64,000 nucleotides of DNA from Burkholderiales bacterium (GTDB lineage Bacteria > Pseudomonadota > Gammaproteobacteria > Burkholderiales > Casimicrobiaceae), in NCBI GenBank assembly GCA_015075645.1, contig JABTUF010000005.1:372001-436000 (forward strand), given 5' to 3'. The position numbers were made by a program, and so were the translations under genes. Below the pieces are notes generated by a model. That model was not told where the DNA came from, searched no databases, and saw only the letters and a program-made list of their open reading frames with translations. This document shows, piece after piece, positions 17,205 to 27,332 of this stretch (positions within the stretch are counted from its first letter, which is position 1; each line of letters starts with the position of its first letter).

Positions 17205-17978
17205 ATGAAGCCGCTCGTTCCCGTTGGCCGGACGCGCAAGGTCGCGCTCGGCATCGCGTTCTTCGTGCTGTTCGTCGCGGCCTGGAGCGTCGCGACCTTC
17301 GGCGGCTTCGTGTCGAAGACCTTCCTCGCCGACCCGATCACGATGCTCGAGGAAGGCTGGACGCTGTTCGCGAAGCACGGCTTCGCGGCCGACGTCGGCA
17401 TCACCGTCTGGCGTGTGCTCGGCGGCTTCGTGCTGGCCGCGCTCGCCGGCGTGCCGCTCGGCATCGCGATGGGCGCCTACAAGCCGGTCGAGGCGTTCTT
17501 CGAGCCGTTCGTGTCGTTCGCGCGCTACCTGCCCGCCTCGGCGTTCATTCCGCTGCTCATCCTGTGGGCCGGCATCGGCGAGACGCAGAAGCTCATGGTG
17601 ATCTTCCTCGGTGTCTTCTTCCAGATCGTGCTGATGGTCGCGGTCACCGTCGGCTCGACGCGCCGGGACCTCGTCGAGGCCGCCTACACGCTCGGCGCGG
17701 GATCGACCGGCATCGTCCGCCGTGTGCTGCTGCCCTCCGCCGCGCCGCAGATCGCGGAGACGCTTCGCCTCGTGCTCGGATGGGCGTGGACCTACGTGAT
17801 CGTCGCCGAACTGATCGGCGCGTCGTCGGGCATCGGGCACATGATCACCGACAGCCAGGCGCTGCTCAACACCGGCCAGATCATCTTCGGCATCATCATG
17901 ATCGGACTCATCGGTCTCGTCTCGGACTTCGCGTTCAAGGCCGCGAACCAGAAGCTCTTCCCCTGGAGCCTCGCGTAG
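17205..17978 (+). CDS. ABC transporter permease (SsuC/TauC-like)
   Basis: A 257-residue inner-membrane permease with six predicted helices. It carries the BPD_transp_1 cytoplasmic loop that docks the ATPase: EAAYTLGAGSTGIVRRVLLP. It lies 133 bp after the binding-protein gene, across the palindrome cluster, and 7 bp before the ATPase. The family handles sulfonate, taurine, nitrate and similar compounds. Confidence 0.92.
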   Translation: MKPLVPVGRTRKVALGIAFFVLFVAAWSVATFGGFVSKTFLADPITMLEEGWTLFAKHGFAADVGITVWRVLGGFVLAALAGVPLGIAMGAYKPVEAFFEPFVSFARYLPASAFIPLLILWAGIGETQKLMVIFLGVFFQIVLMVAVTVGSTRRDLVEAAYTLGAGSTGIVRRVLLPSAAPQIAETLRLVLGWAWTYVIVAELIGASSGIGHMITDSQALLNTGQIIFGIIMIGLIGLVSDFAFKAANQKLFPWSLA

Positions 17979-17985
17979 GACGTCG

Positions 17986-18783
17986 ATGAGCAAGCTCGTC
18001 ATCGATGCCGTCGGACGCACGTTCCCGGGCGTGCGCGGCGGCGCCGCGACGGTCGCGCTGACGCCGATCTCGCTCGATGTCGCGGACAACGACTTCATCA
18101 CCATCCTCGGCCCGTCGGGCTGCGGCAAGTCGACGCTGCTGCGGATCGTCGCCGGACTCGACCGCCCGACGACCGGCCGCGTGCTCCTCGATGACGTCGA
18201 AGTGACCGGCCCGGGCGCCGACCGCGGCATGGTGTTCCAGAGCTACACGCTCTTTCCCTGGCTCACCGTCGAGGAGAACGTGCGCTTCGGCCTGAACGAG
18301 AAGGGCCTGCCCGCCTCCGAGCAGGCGTCGATCGCCGCCCACTGGATCCACAAGGTGGGCCTCGACGGCTTCGCCCGCCACTACCCGAAGATGCTGTCGG
18401 GCGGGATGCAGCAGCGGACCGCGATCGCGCGCGCGCTCGCGAACGCGCCGAAGATCCTGCTGCTCGACGAGCCGTTCGGCGCGCTCGACCACCAGACGCG
18501 CGGCCTGATGCAGGAGCTGCTCCTCGCGATCTGGGAGAGCGAGAAGACGACCGTGCTGTTCGTCACGCACGACATCGAGGAGGCGATCTTCATGGCGAGC
18601 CGCGTCGTCGTGATGAGCGCGCGCCCCGGCCGCATCAAGGCCGACGTCGCGGTGCCGCTCGCGCACCCGCGCCACTACACGGTGAAGACGACGCCGTCGT
18701 TCTCCTCGCTCAAGGCGCGGCTCACCGAGGAGATCCGCGCCGAGGCGCTGAAGGTCGAAGGCGCCGCGTTCGCCGGTGATTGA
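17986..18783 (+). CDS. ABC transporter ATP-binding protein (SsuB/TauB-like)
   Basis: A 265-residue ATPase that powers the importer. Walker [12 protein letters not shown] (about 44-54), Q-loop VFQSYTLFPWL, signature LSGGMQQRTAIARAL, Walker B ILLLDEPFGALD and switch VTHDIEEA are all intact. It ends the plus-strand operon, 95 bp before the convergent galE stop; no clear terminator is seen in that gap. Confidence 0.95.
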   Translation: MSKLVIDAVGRTFPGVRGGAATVALTPISLDVADNDFITILGPSGCGKSTLLRIVAGLDRPTTGRVLLDDVEVTGPGADRGMVFQSYTLFPWLTVEENVRFGLNEKGLPASEQASIAAHWIHKVGLDGFARHYPKMLSGGMQQRTAIARALANAPKILLLDEPFGALDHQTRGLMQELLLAIWESEKTTVLFVTHDIEEAIFMASRVVVMSARPGRIKADVAVPLAHPRHYTVKTTPSFSSLKARLTEEIRAEALKVEGAAFAGD

Positions 18784-18878
18784 CCTCCGCCGCGGTGACG
18801 CAACCTCGGACCGCGCGGCGATCGTCGCGACGATGCGCTTCTCCCCTCGATGATCGCGCGCGGCCGCGCCGCGGCGCC

Positions 18879-19889
18879 TCAGTAGCGCCCGCCGGCTTGC
18901 TGCCAGCGCCACGCGTCGGCGCAGATGGTCTCGAGATCGCGCGTCGCGCGCCACCCGAGCTGCGTTTCCGCGCGCGAGGGGTCGGCGTAGATGCACGCGA
19001 CGTCGCCGGGGCGCCGCGCCGCGAACATCCGGGCGATGCGCCGCCCGCACGCGCGCTCGAAGGCGTGCGCCACCTGCAGCACCGACCAGCCGCGCCCCAT
19101 GCCGAGGTTGAACGTCGCGGCGCCCGGGGCGGTCGCGAGGTGGGCCAGCGCGGCGACATGCCCTTCGGCGAGGTCCTGCACGTGCAGGTAGTCGCGCACG
19201 CAGGTTCCGTCCTCCGTGGGCCAGTCGCTGCCGAACACCCGGAGCTCGCCGATCTCGCCGGCTGCGATCCGGCACAGGAGCGGCACGAGGTTCTGCGGGC
19301 GGGCGGCGGGAGCCTCGCCGATGCGCGCGGAGGGATGCGCCCCGGCCGGATTGAAATAGCGCAGGATCCCGATGCGCCAGTTCGCGTTGGCGCGCGCGAG
19401 GTCGCGCAGGAAGTCCTCGGCGGACCGTTTCGTGCGGCCGTACACGCTGTGCGGCTTGAGCGGGGCGTCCTCGGGGACCGGAAGCACGTCCGGCTGCCCG
19501 TAGACGGTCGCCGAACTGGAGTAGACGAGTCGCGCGACGCCCGCCTCGCCCATCACCTCGGCGAGCGCGACCGTGCCGCCGACGTTGACGTCCCAATACG
19601 CGAGCGGCCGTTCCTCGCCTTCCGCGACCGCCTTGAGTCCCGCGCAGTGGACGACGCCGGAGATGGCGTGGTCGTGGAAGATCCGGCGCAGCGCCTCGGT
19701 GTCGCGCACGTCCGCTTCGATCACCTCGACCGGGCGACCGCACAGCTCCGAAAGCCGCGGGACGACCGACCGCGAGCTGTTGACGAAGGTGTCGATGACG
19801 AGCGGCTCGACGCCGGACCGGGCGAGCGCGACGACGACGTGCGACCCGATGAACCCCGCTCCTCCCGTCACGAGGATCTTTCCGTCCAT
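18879..19889 (-). CDS. galE: UDP-glucose 4-epimerase GalE
   Basis: Interconverts UDP-glucose and UDP-galactose for surface polysaccharide or galactose use. A 336-residue short-chain dehydrogenase: NAD-binding TGGAGFIGSH (8-17), catalytic Ser in YSSSATVYG near 120, YGRTK (catalytic Tyr and Lys) near 147, RYFNPAGAH, and VRDYLHVQDLA near 245, all usual for GalE. Encoded alone, just downstream of the alpha operon on the same strand; the close homologue acting on UDP-GlcNAc cannot be excluded. Confidence 0.92.
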   Translation of the reverse strand: MDGKILVTGGAGFIGSHVVVALARSGVEPLVIDTFVNSSRSVVPRLSELCGRPVEVIEADVRDTEALRRIFHDHAISGVVHCAGLKAVAEGEERPLAYWDVNVGGTVALAEVMGEAGVARLVYSSSATVYGQPDVLPVPEDAPLKPHSVYGRTKRSAEDFLRDLARANANWRIGILRYFNPAGAHPSARIGEAPAARPQNLVPLLCRIAAGEIGELRVFGSDWPTEDGTCVRDYLHVQDLAEGHVAALAHLATAPGAATFNLGMGRGWSVLQVAHAFERACGRRIARMFAARRPGDVACIYADPSRAETQLGWRATRDLETICADAWRWQQAGGRY

Positions 19890-19919
19890 GGGGCCGCATC
19901 GTACACGACGCGGCCCGGC

Positions 19920-19969
19920 GCATCCGCAGGCCCGGATGCGCGAAGGCCGGGCGCGCGGCCCGGCCTTCG
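19920..19969 (-). terminator. Hairpins after rplQ, end of the alpha operon
   Basis: A perfect 11-bp stem, CGAAGGCCGGG (19941-19951) with CCCGGCCTTCG (19959-19969), lies 20 bp past rplQ. A second stem, GCATCCG/CGGATGC, is at 19920-19939. Neither is followed by a clear U-run, so this may be a processing or weak termination site. Confidence 0.55.
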
Positions 19970-19988
19970 CTCGTGCGACGCGGCGGCG

Positions 19989-20384
19989 TTACTCCGCCTT
20001 CGCGTCCTCGCCCGCTTCGGCCGCCAGCGGCCGGTCGACGAGCTCGACGAGCGCCATCGGCGCGTTGTCGCCCTGGCGGAAGCCGAACTTCAGGATCCGC
20101 AGGTAGCCGCCCGGACGAGCCTTGTAGCGCGGGCCCAGCTCGGCGAAGAGCTTGGTCACGACGCCGCGGTCGCGCAGCCGGTCGAACGCGAGGCGGCGGT
20201 TCGCGAGCGTCGGCTCCTTCGACAGCGTGATCAGCGGCTCGGCGACCTTGCGCAGCTCCTTGGCCTTCGGGAGCGTGGTCTTGATCGCCTCGTGGGTGAA
20301 GAGCGAGTTGGTCATGTTCCGCAGCATCGCGACGCGATGGCTGCTGGTGCGGTTGAGCTTGCGTTGTCCGTGGCGGTGACGCAT
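19989..20384 (-). CDS. rplQ: Ribosomal protein L17
   Basis: Large-subunit protein L17, 131 residues, near the peptide exit tunnel. The N-terminus [17 protein letters not shown] and the [25 protein letters not shown] block are typical. Last gene of the alpha operon, 70 bp after rpoA; the acidic tail AGEDAKAE varies in length between species. Confidence 0.98.
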   Translation of the reverse strand: MRHRHGQRKLNRTSSHRVAMLRNMTNSLFTHEAIKTTLPKAKELRKVAEPLITLSKEPTLANRRLAFDRLRDRGVVTKLFAELGPRYKARPGGYLRILKFGFRQGDNAPMALVELVDRPLAAEAGEDAKAE

Positions 20385-20454
20385 GGTTTCGGCCCTTCAG
20401 CGTGACGGCGCCGATTCGCACGGCGCTCGGTTCTTCTTCTTTGCTTGTTCGGGG

Positions 20455-21432
20455 TTACGGACGGTCGAGTCCGGCCGGCGGCCAGTTCTCGAGTTTCATG
20501 CCGAGGGAGAGCCCGCGCGAGGCGAGCACTTCCTTGATCTCGTTCAGCGACTTGCGGCCGAGGTTCGGCGTCTTGAGGAGCTCGGTTTCGGTGCGCTGGA
20601 TCAGGTCCCCGATGTAGTAGATGTTCTCGGCCTTGAGACAGTTGGCCGAGCGCACCGTGAGTTCGAGGTCGTCGACCGGACGCAGCAAGAGCGGATCGAC
20701 CTGCGGCGAGCTGCGCTCCGCCACCGGGACATCCGTGCCCTTCAAGTCGGCGAACACCGACAGTTGCTCGACCAGCACGCTCGCCGCGTAGCGGACCGCC
20801 TGCTCCGGCTCGACCACGCCGTTGGTCTCGATGTCCAGCACGAGCTTGTCGAGGTCGGTGCGCTGCTCGACCCGCGCGCTCTCCACGGCGTAGCTGACGC
20901 GGCGGACCGGCGAGAACGACGCGTCGAGCAGGATCGAACCGATCGAACGGCCGCCTTCCGGCTTCACGCGCGAGGTCGCCGGCTGATAGCCGCGGCCCTT
21001 GTCGACCCGGATCTCCATCTCGAGCTTGCCGCCCGCCGTCAGGTGGGCGATCACGTGTTCGGGGTTGATGATCTCGACGTCGTGGTTCGGCTCGATGTCG
21101 GCCGCCGTCACGGCGCCCTCGTCCGACTTGGCGAGCTTCAGCACGACGTGGTCGCGGTTGTGCAGCTTCAGCACGACACCCTTCAGGTTGAGGAGGATGT
21201 CGACGACGTCTTCCTGCACGCCGTCGAGCGCCGAGTACTCGTGCAGCACGCCCGAGATGCGGACCTCGGTCGGAGCGTATCCCGGCATCGACGACAGCAG
21301 GACACGGCGCAGCGCATTGCCGAGCGTGTGGCCGTAGCCGCGCTCGAACGGTTCCATCACGACCTTCGCGTGGAACGGAGACATGCTCTGGACATCGATG
21401 ATGCGCGGCTTGAGGAGAACGTTGCTTTGCAT
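20455..21432 (-). CDS. rpoA: RNA polymerase alpha subunit
   Basis: Alpha subunit (325 residues) that dimerises to seed RNA polymerase assembly. The N-terminal domain has [24 protein letters not shown] sequence (here [18 protein letters not shown]). The C-terminal domain, which contacts UP elements and activators, shows [17 protein letters not shown] and [16 protein letters not shown]. It lies between rpsD and rplQ, the usual proteobacterial alpha-operon order. Confidence 0.99.
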   Translation of the reverse strand: MQSNVLLKPRIIDVQSMSPFHAKVVMEPFERGYGHTLGNALRRVLLSSMPGYAPTEVRISGVLHEYSALDGVQEDVVDILLNLKGVVLKLHNRDHVVLKLAKSDEGAVTAADIEPNHDVEIINPEHVIAHLTAGGKLEMEIRVDKGRGYQPATSRVKPEGGRSIGSILLDASFSPVRRVSYAVESARVEQRTDLDKLVLDIETNGVVEPEQAVRYAASVLVEQLSVFADLKGTDVPVAERSSPQVDPLLLRPVDDLELTVRSANCLKAENIYYIGDLIQRTETELLKTPNLGRKSLNEIKEVLASRGLSLGMKLENWPPAGLDRP

Positions 21433-21519
21433 TCGGAATCCTCGTGAAAGAGGAAAAACGCGTCGCCCGGCGTCGGTCGCGTCGCCACGACGCGGCGCGA
21501 CCGGACCTGCACCGGGCCT

Positions 21520-22143
21520 TTACTTGCTGTACAACTCGACGACGAGGCTCTCGTTGATGTCCTGGCCGAACTCGGAGCGGTCGGGCGCGCCCTTGAACGT
21601 GCCCTGCAGCTTCTTCGGATCGACGTCGACCCATGCCGGGAAACCCACCTTCTCGGCGAGCTGCAGCGAATCGGTGATCCGGAGCTGCGCCTTCGCCTTC
21701 TCGGCGACCGACACGACGTCGCCGGTACGGCACAGCGCCGACGGGACGTTCACGCGCTTGCCGTTCACGAGGATCGCGCCATGCGTCACGAGCTGTCGCG
21801 CCTCCGCGCGGGTCGAGCCGTAACCCATCCGGTAGACGACGTTGTCGAGCCGCGACTCGAGGAGCTTCAGCAGGTTCTCGCCGGTCGAGCCCTTGCGGCG
21901 GGCCGCCTCGACGAAGTAACGGCGGAACTGGCGCTCGAGCAGTCCGTAGATGCGGCGGAGCTTCTGCTTCTCGCGAAGCTGGTTGCCGTAGTCGGACATG
22001 CGCATGCCCGACTTCTGCCCGTGCTGGCCGGGCTTCATCTCGAGCTTGCACTTGGAGTCGAGCGATCGACGCGCGCTCTTCAGGAAGAGATCGGTTCCCT
22101 CCCGTCGCGCCAGCTTGCACTTGGGTCCGGTATATCTGGCCAC
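21520..22143 (-). CDS. rpsD: Ribosomal protein S4
   Basis: Small-subunit assembly protein S4, 207 residues, which in many bacteria also represses its own operon. It has the N-terminal [19 protein letters not shown], an S4 RNA-binding domain ([20 protein letters not shown]) and ends LVVELYSK. It lacks the N-terminal zinc-binding Cys set found in some phyla. Third gene of the alpha operon. Confidence 0.98.
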   Translation of the reverse strand: MARYTGPKCKLARREGTDLFLKSARRSLDSKCKLEMKPGQHGQKSGMRMSDYGNQLREKQKLRRIYGLLERQFRRYFVEAARRKGSTGENLLKLLESRLDNVVYRMGYGSTRAEARQLVTHGAILVNGKRVNVPSALCRTGDVVSVAEKAKAQLRITDSLQLAEKVGFPAWVDVDPKKLQGTFKGAPDRSEFGQDINESLVVELYSK

Positions 22144-22174
22144 AGTCGCTATCCAGTGATCGAAGGTTGGGGAA

Positions 22175-22585
22175 TCAGACGCGGCGCCGCTTCGGCGGCC
22201 TGCAGCCGTTGTGCGGCACCGGGGTCACGTCGGAGATCGACGCGATCTTGAATCCGAGCGCGTTCAGCGCCCGGACCGCCGACTCGCGACCCGGGCCCGG
22301 CCCCTTGATGCGGACCTCGAGGTTCCGGACGCCGCACTCCTGCGCCGCGCGGCCGGCGGCCTCGGCCGCGACCTGCGCCGCGAACGGGGTCGATTTCCGC
22401 GAGCCCTTGAATCCGGCGCCGCCGGAGGTGGCCCAGGAGAGCACGTTGCCCTGACGGTCGGTGATCGTGATGATCGTGTTGTTGAAGGACGCGTGGATGT
22501 GCGCGATGCCCTCGGAGACGTTCTTCTTGACCTTCTTCCGGGCGCGCGCCGCCATGGCGGCCTTCTGGGACGGTTGCTGTGCCAT
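22175..22585 (-). CDS. rpsK: Ribosomal protein S11
   Basis: Platform protein S11, 136 residues. [20 protein letters not shown] and the basic C-terminal [13 protein letters not shown] are characteristic. The N-terminal extension [20 protein letters not shown] is basic, as in betaproteobacteria. It lies 15 bp downstream of rpsM. Confidence 0.98.
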   Translation of the reverse strand: MAQQPSQKAAMAARARKKVKKNVSEGIAHIHASFNNTIITITDRQGNVLSWATSGGAGFKGSRKSTPFAAQVAAEAAGRAAQECGVRNLEVRIKGPGPGRESAVRALNALGFKIASISDVTPVPHNGCRPPKRRRV

Positions 22586-22600
22586 CGTCGGGGTTCCTGT

Positions 22601-22984
22601 TTATTTCGCCGGCGCTGCCTTCGACAGCGCGACGGTGCGGCCCTTCTTCGGACCCTTGCGGGTGCGCGCGTTGGTCCGCGTGCGCTGGCCGCGCACCGGC
22701 AGTCCCTTGCGATGGCGCACGCCGCGGTAGCAGCCGAGGTCCATCAACCGCTTGATGTTCATCGTCGTCTCGCGGCGGAGGTCTCCCTCGACCGCGAACC
22801 GGCCGACCTGTTCGCGCAGCTTGTCCATCTGCGTGTCGTTCAGGTCCTTGATCTTGGTCGACGGCACCACGCCGGCGGCCGCGACGATCGCCTTCGCGCG
22901 CGCCGGGCCGATGCCGTAGATCGCCTGCAGCGCGATCACCGCGTGCTGGTGGTTGGGGATGTTGACGCCCGCGATACGAGCCAT
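22601..22984 (-). CDS. rpsM: Ribosomal protein S13
   Basis: Head protein S13, 127 residues, which touches the P-site tRNA and L5. It has [20 protein letters not shown], the helix-two-turn-helix region, and the tail [15 protein letters not shown]. First large gene of the alpha operon; it follows a heptamer-repeat arm at 23005-23036. Confidence 0.98.
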   Translation of the reverse strand: MARIAGVNIPNHQHAVIALQAIYGIGPARAKAIVAAAGVVPSTKIKDLNDTQMDKLREQVGRFAVEGDLRRETTMNIKRLMDLGCYRGVRHRKGLPVRGQRTRTNARTRKGPKKGRTVALSKAAPAK

Positions 22985-23004
22985 CGCTTCGCTCCTGCTC
23001 TATT

Positions 23005-23246
23005 CAGTTGTCAGTTGACAGTTGTCAGTTGACAGTGGATTCAGCCCTGCCGCTGCTTGTGGCGCGGTTCCGTGCAGATCACGCGCACCACGCCGTGGCG
23101 CTTGATGATCTTGCAGTTGCGACACATCTTCTTCACGCTCGCCAGTACCTTCATCTCGCTCTCCTCGCCGCCGTCCCGCCGCGCCTTCGACGGCGCGCCA
23201 CCGGTATCGCCGATGCTACTGTCAACTGACAACTGTCAACTGACTG
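23005..23246. repeat. Heptamer-repeat inverted pair bracketing rpmJ
   Basis: The left arm (23005-23036) is CAGTTGT/CAGTTGA repeated; the right arm (23218-23246) is its inverse. Twenty-five bases (23012-23036 and 23218-23242) are perfectly complementary, and the whole rpmJ gene lies between them. Same family as the elements at 34375, 53539, 53732 and 55410. Confidence 0.9.
23041..23154 (-). CDS. rpmJ: Ribosomal protein L36
   Basis: L36, 37 residues, the smallest large-subunit protein. Zinc ligands are complete: C11, C14, C27 and H32 (CRNC...CTEPRH), so this is the zinc-containing form. Start ATG 23154 follows GGAGAGCGAG. It sits between infA and rpsM as usual but is enclosed by an inverted heptamer repeat and has wide gaps on both sides. 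Confidence 0.98.
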   Translation of the reverse strand: MKVLASVKKMCRNCKIIKRHGVVRVICTEPRHKQRQG

Positions 23247-23251
23247 CTGAA

Positions 23252-23470
23252 TCACTTCGCCCTGAACGTGATCCGCGCGCGCGACAGGTCGTAGGGCGTC
23301 ATCTCCACCGTGACCTTGTCGCCGGGCAGGATCTTGATGTAGTGCATCCGCATCTTCCCGGAGATGTGGCCCAGCACCACGTGTCCATTCTCGAGTTTCA
23401 CGCGGAAGGTGGCGTTCGGCAGCATCTCCACCACCTCCCCCTGCATCTGGATCGTGTCTTCCTTGGCCAT
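23252..23470 (-). CDS. infA: Translation initiation factor IF-1
   Basis: IF-1, 72 residues, an OB-fold factor that blocks the A site during initiation. [20 protein letters not shown] and [13 protein letters not shown] identify it. Its ATG shares one base with the secY stop (TGATG), so translation is probably coupled. Confidence 0.98.
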   Translation of the reverse strand: MAKEDTIQMQGEVVEMLPNATFRVKLENGHVVLGHISGKMRMHYIKILPGDKVTVEMTPYDLSRARITFRAK

Positions 23471-24795
23471 CAGCGGCTCGGGACTCCGCCCTTGAAGTTC
23501 GCCTTCTTGAGCAGGCTCTCGTACTGCTGCGACATCATGTAGGCCTGCACCTGCGTCATGAAGTCCATCGTGACGACCACGATGATCAGGAGCGACGTGC
23601 CTCCGAAGTAGAACGGCACGTTCTTCCAGGCGATCAGGAAGTTCGGGATGAAGCACACGATCACGAGGTAGAGCGAGCCGATGAGCGTCAGGCGCATCGT
23701 GATCTTCTCGATGTACTTCGCGGTCTGCTCGCCCGGCCGGTAGCCCGGGATGAACGCGCCGCTCTTCTTCAGGTTGTCCGCCGTCTCCTTCGGGTTGTAC
23801 TGCAACCCGGTGTAGAAGAAGCAGAAGAAGATGATCGCCGCCGCGTACAGGATCTCGTGGACCGGCTGGCCGGGGCTCAGCACCGCGGCCACGTCGCGCA
23901 GCCAGATCGTCCCTTCCCCGGTGCCGAACCACTGCGCCAGCGTGGCCGGGAACAGGATGATCGACGACGCGAAGATCGGCGGGATCACCCCGGCCATGTT
24001 GAGCTTGAGCGGCAGGTGCGAACTCTGGCCCTGGTAGACGCGGTTGCCGACCTGGCGCTTGGCGTAGTTGACCAGGATCTTGCGCTGCGCCCGCTCGACG
24101 TACACGACGAACGCGGTGACGAGCACCACCAGCGCGGCGATGCCCAGCACCAGCGGGATCGAGTACGCGCCGGTCCGCGCCTGCTCGAGCGTCAGCCCGA
24201 TCGCGTTGGGGAGCCCCGCGGCGATGCCCGCGAAGATGATGAGCGAAATGCCGTTGCCCAGCCCGCGCTCCGTGATCTGCTCGCCGAGCCACATCAGGAA
24301 CATCGTGCCGGTGACGAGCGTGACGGCCGAAATCACCCGGAACCCCAGTCCCGGGTCGAGCACGAGGCCCGCCTGCGATTCGAGCGCGAGCGAGATGCCG
24401 AGCGCCTGGAAGAACGACAGCCCGAGCGTCCCGTAGCGCGTGTACTGCGTGATCTTGCGCCGGCCCGCCTCCCCTTCCTTCCGCAAGGCCTCGAGCGACG
24501 GGACGACCACCGTGCAGAGCTGCATGATGATCGACGCCGAGATGTACGGCATGATCCCGAGCGCGAAGATCGAGAAGCGCGACAGCGCACCCCCGGAGAA
24601 GACGTTGAACAGGCCGAGGATGCCGTCCTGCTGCGAGCGGAACAGGTCCTCGAGCACCTGCGCATTGATGCCCGGCACCGGAATGTGCGTCCCGATCCGG
24701 TAGACGACCATCGCCCCGAGCAGGAACCACAGCCGCCGCTTGAGATCGGCGTACCGCGAGCCGCCCTTCAGCGCAGGATTGACCGTCGTCGCCAC
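23470..24795 (-). CDS. secY: Protein translocase channel SecY
   Basis: Central pore of the Sec translocon, ten membrane helices. I chose GTG 24795 (441 residues, [11 protein letters not shown]...), which matches the family's usual N-terminus and leaves 22 bp after rplO; a longer open frame from 24861 would overlap rplO. Conserved parts include [10 protein letters not shown] in the plug region, [21 protein letters not shown] sequence (here [16 protein letters not shown]) and [18 protein letters not shown] sequence (here [14 protein letters not shown]). Second-last gene of the spc operon. Confidence 0.97.
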   Translation of the reverse strand: MATTVNPALKGGSRYADLKRRLWFLLGAMVVYRIGTHIPVPGINAQVLEDLFRSQQDGILGLFNVFSGGALSRFSIFALGIMPYISASIIMQLCTVVVPSLEALRKEGEAGRRKITQYTRYGTLGLSFFQALGISLALESQAGLVLDPGLGFRVISAVTLVTGTMFLMWLGEQITERGLGNGISLIIFAGIAAGLPNAIGLTLEQARTGAYSIPLVLGIAALVVLVTAFVVYVERAQRKILVNYAKRQVGNRVYQGQSSHLPLKLNMAGVIPPIFASSIILFPATLAQWFGTGEGTIWLRDVAAVLSPGQPVHEILYAAAIIFFCFFYTGLQYNPKETADNLKKSGAFIPGYRPGEQTAKYIEKITMRLTLIGSLYLVIVCFIPNFLIAWKNVPFYFGGTSLLIIVVVTMDFMTQVQAYMMSQQYESLLKKANFKGGVPSR

Positions 24796-24817
24796 GTCGT
24801 CGCTCGTCCCGCCCGGC

Positions 24818-25249
24818 CTATTCGACGCTGCCGCCGGCGGCTTCGATCGCCGCCCGGGCACCCTTGGTCACCAGCACGCCCGAGAGCTTCACCGCCTTCT
24901 CGAGCTTGCCCGTCCGGATCACCTTCGCCGCCTTCGCGGTCGCCGGGACGATGCCCGCCGCCTTGAGCGCGAGGAGGTCGATGTCGGCTACCGGCAGCCG
25001 CGCGAGTTCGGACAGCCTCACCTCGGCGGTGTCGTCGCGCGACATCGACACGAAGCCGCGCTTCGGCAGGCGCCGCTGCAGCGGCATCTGGCCGCCCTCG
25101 AACCCGACCTTGTGGAAGCCGCCCGAGCGGGACGACTGCCCCTTGTGGCCGCGGCCGGCGGTCTTGCCCGAGCCCGAGCCGATCCCCCGCGCCACGCGCT
25201 TGCGCGGCTTGTTGCTGCCCGCCGCCGGCTTGATCGTGTTGAGACGCAT
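24818..25249 (-). CDS. rplO: Ribosomal protein L15
   Basis: Large-subunit assembly protein L15, 143 residues. The N-terminus [20 protein letters not shown] and the Gly/Lys-rich extension [17 protein letters not shown] that reaches into 23S rRNA are typical. It sits between rpmD and secY in the spc operon with 21-22 bp gaps. Confidence 0.98.
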   Translation of the reverse strand: MRLNTIKPAAGSNKPRKRVARGIGSGSGKTAGRGHKGQSSRSGGFHKVGFEGGQMPLQRRLPKRGFVSMSRDDTAEVRLSELARLPVADIDLLALKAAGIVPATAKAAKVIRTGKLEKAVKLSGVLVTKGARAAIEAAGGSVE

Positions 25250-25270
25250 GCTTCGCTCCGCTCGCTCGTC

Positions 25271-25456
25271 CTACCCCGTGATCTTCACGAGGTAGCTCAC
25301 CTTGTTCACCATGCCGCGCACCGACGGCGTGTCCTCGACCTCGACCGTGTGGTTGGTCCACTTGAGGCCCAGCCCCCGCACGGTGGCGCGATGGTCGGCG
25401 CGCGTGCGCGGCGTGGCGCGCACCAGCGTGACCTTCATCGTCTTCTTCGCGCTCAT
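25271..25456 (-). CDS. rpmD: Ribosomal protein L30
   Basis: L30, 61 residues from ATG 25456, starting [14 protein letters not shown]. The pattern [20 protein letters not shown] and [12 protein letters not shown] fits L30. An internal Met at codon 7 is a possible shorter start, but the first ATG is 2 bp from the rpsE stop and is preferred. Confidence 0.96.
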   Translation of the reverse strand: MSAKKTMKVTLVRATPRTRADHRATVRGLGLKWTNHTVEVEDTPSVRGMVNKVSYLVKITG

Positions 25457-25458
25457 CC

Positions 25459-25992
25459 TCACGCCTCCAGGATCTCTTCGACCGTCTTGCCTCGCTTCGC
25501 GGCGATGTCGGCCGGGGAGCTGATCGACTCGAGCGCGTTCAGCGTCGCGCGCACCACGTTGTACGGGTTGGTGGGCCCATGGCACTTGGCGAGCACGTTG
25601 GTGACGCCCACGACGTCGCACACGGCGCGCATCGCACCCCCGGCGATCACGCCGGTGCCGTCGGAAGCCGGCTGCATGTAGACGCGCGTCGAGCCGTGGC
25701 GGCCCTCGACCGCGTGGTGCAGCGTGCCCTTGCGAAGCCGCACCTTCACCATGTTGCGGCGGGCCTGCTCCATCGCCTTCTGCACCGCGACCGGAACCTC
25801 CTTCGCCTTGCCCTTGCCCATGCCGACGCGGCCGTCACCGTCGCCGACCACGGTCAGCGCCGCGAAGCCCATGATGCGTCCGCCCTTCACGACCTTCGTG
25901 ACGCGGTTGATGCTGATCATCTTCTCCCGCAGGCCGTCGCCGCGGTCGTCCGCCTGCTGCTGCCTGGGAGCGTTGCTGCGTGGGTTCGCCAT
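25459..25992 (-). CDS. rpsE: Ribosomal protein S5
   Basis: S5, 177 residues, at the mRNA entry and involved in decoding accuracy. It has the double-stranded RNA-binding-like S5 domain ([20 protein letters not shown]) and [19 protein letters not shown]. The N-terminal [15 protein letters not shown] extension is poorly conserved. Gap of 12 bp after rplR. Confidence 0.98.
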   Translation of the reverse strand: MANPRSNAPRQQQADDRGDGLREKMISINRVTKVVKGGRIMGFAALTVVGDGDGRVGMGKGKAKEVPVAVQKAMEQARRNMVKVRLRKGTLHHAVEGRHGSTRVYMQPASDGTGVIAGGAMRAVCDVVGVTNVLAKCHGPTNPYNVVRATLNALESISSPADIAAKRGKTVEEILEA

Positions 25993-26004
25993 GGATTCTC
26001 GTTC

Positions 26005-26358
26005 CTAGAACTTGAGGCCGCCTTCGCGCGCCGCCTCGGCGAGCGCCTTGACGCGCCCGTGGAAGCGATAGCCCGAGCGGTCGAACGCGACCTGTTCGAT
26101 GCCGAGCGCCTTCGCGCGCTCCGCGATTTTCCTGCCGACCACCGTCGCGGCCGCCGTGTTGCCGCCGTTCGCGAGGTCCTTGCGCACCTCGCCCTCGAGC
26201 GTCGAGGCGCTCGCGAGCACGTGCGCGCCGTCCGGCGCCACGATCTGCGCGTAGATGTGCGCGTTCGACCGGCTGACGACGAGCCGCGTCGCGCCCTGGA
26301 GGGCGATGCGGATCCGCGTCTGGCGCGCGCGGCGGATGCGGGCCTGCTTCTTGTTCAT
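26005..26358 (-). CDS. rplR: Ribosomal protein L18
   Basis: 5S rRNA-binding protein L18, 117 residues. [29 protein letters not shown] and the C-terminal [20 protein letters not shown] block are characteristic. Located between rplF and rpsE in the standard spc order. Confidence 0.98.
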   Translation of the reverse strand: MNKKQARIRRARQTRIRIALQGATRLVVSRSNAHIYAQIVAPDGAHVLASASTLEGEVRKDLANGGNTAAATVVGRKIAERAKALGIEQVAFDRSGYRFHGRVKALAEAAREGGLKF

Positions 26359-26379
26359 CGTGGCACCTCGAGACGGTCT

Positions 26380-26907
26380 CTACTTCTTCTTCGTTTCCTT
26401 GAGCACGACGCGCTCGTCCGCGTAGCGCACGCCCTTCCCCTTGTACGGCTCGGGCGGGCGATAGGCGCGGATCTCCGCGGCGACCTGGCCGACCTGCTGG
26501 CGGTCGATGCCCTTGACCACGATGTCGGTCTGGGCCGGGGTCTCCGCCTTCACGCCCTTCGGCAGCACGTGCACCACCGGATGCGAGAAGCCGAGCGACA
26601 GGTTGAGCTTGTCGCCCGCGGCCTGCGCCCGGAAGCCGACGCCGACCAGCGTCAGCTTCTTCTCGAAGCCCTGCGAGACGCCGCGGACCATGTTGGCGAG
26701 GAGGGCGCGCGTCGTGCCGTGCAGCGCCCGCGATTCGGGGCCCGCCGCCTTGCAGACGATCGAGCCGCCTTCCTTCTGCACCGTGACGCCGGCCGCGACG
26801 CGGCGCGACAGCGAGCCCAGCGGACCCTTCACGGTGATCTCGTCGCCGGCGATGGTCACCTCGACCTTCGCGGGCAGCGCAATGGGTTGATTGCCGATGC
26901 GGGACAT
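26380..26907 (-). CDS. rplF: Ribosomal protein L6
   Basis: L6, 175 residues, near the factor-binding site. I chose ATG 26907 ([17 protein letters not shown]), the family's usual start, although an in-frame ATG exists upstream inside rpsH. The C-terminal [18 protein letters not shown] is the conserved L6 signature. Confidence 0.98.
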   Translation of the reverse strand: MSRIGNQPIALPAKVEVTIAGDEITVKGPLGSLSRRVAAGVTVQKEGGSIVCKAAGPESRALHGTTRALLANMVRGVSQGFEKKLTLVGVGFRAQAAGDKLNLSLGFSHPVVHVLPKGVKAETPAQTDIVVKGIDRQQVGQVAAEIRAYRPPEPYKGKGVRYADERVVLKETKKK

Positions 26908-26917
26908 GGGGGCTCCG

Positions 26918-27313
26918 TTACGCGACGATGCAGAGGACTTCGCCTCCGACGCCATCGGCCCGCGCCTTGCGGTCGGTCATCACGCCGCGCGAGGTAGACA
27001 CGATCGCGATGCCGAGCCCGTTCATCACGCGCGGCATCTCGTCCTTGCCGCGGTAGACGCGGAGCCCCGGCGAACTCACGCGCTCGATGCGCTCGATCAC
27101 CGGACGGCCGGCGTGGTAGCGCAGCGCGATCTCGAGGACCGGCTTGGCGTCCTCGCCGCCGAGCTTGAAGCCGTCGATGTAGCCCTCGTCCTTGAGGACC
27201 TTCGCGATCGCGACCTTGACCTTGGACGAGGGCATCTCGACCGTGGCCCGCTCGATCATCTGCGCGTTGCGGATGCGCGTCAGCATGTCGGCGATGGGAT
27301 CAGTCATGCTCAT
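26918..27313 (-). CDS. rpsH: Ribosomal protein S8
   Basis: S8, 131 residues, a primary 16S rRNA binder and often a repressor of the spc operon. [18 protein letters not shown] and the C-terminal [20 protein letters not shown] and [13 protein letters not shown] fit. It lies 19 bp after rpsN. Confidence 0.98.
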   Translation of the reverse strand: MSMTDPIADMLTRIRNAQMIERATVEMPSSKVKVAIAKVLKDEGYIDGFKLGGEDAKPVLEIALRYHAGRPVIERIERVSSPGLRVYRGKDEMPRVMNGLGIAIVSTSRGVMTDRKARADGVGGEVLCIVA

Positions 27314-27332
27314 GCTTCACCTCGTGCATCCG

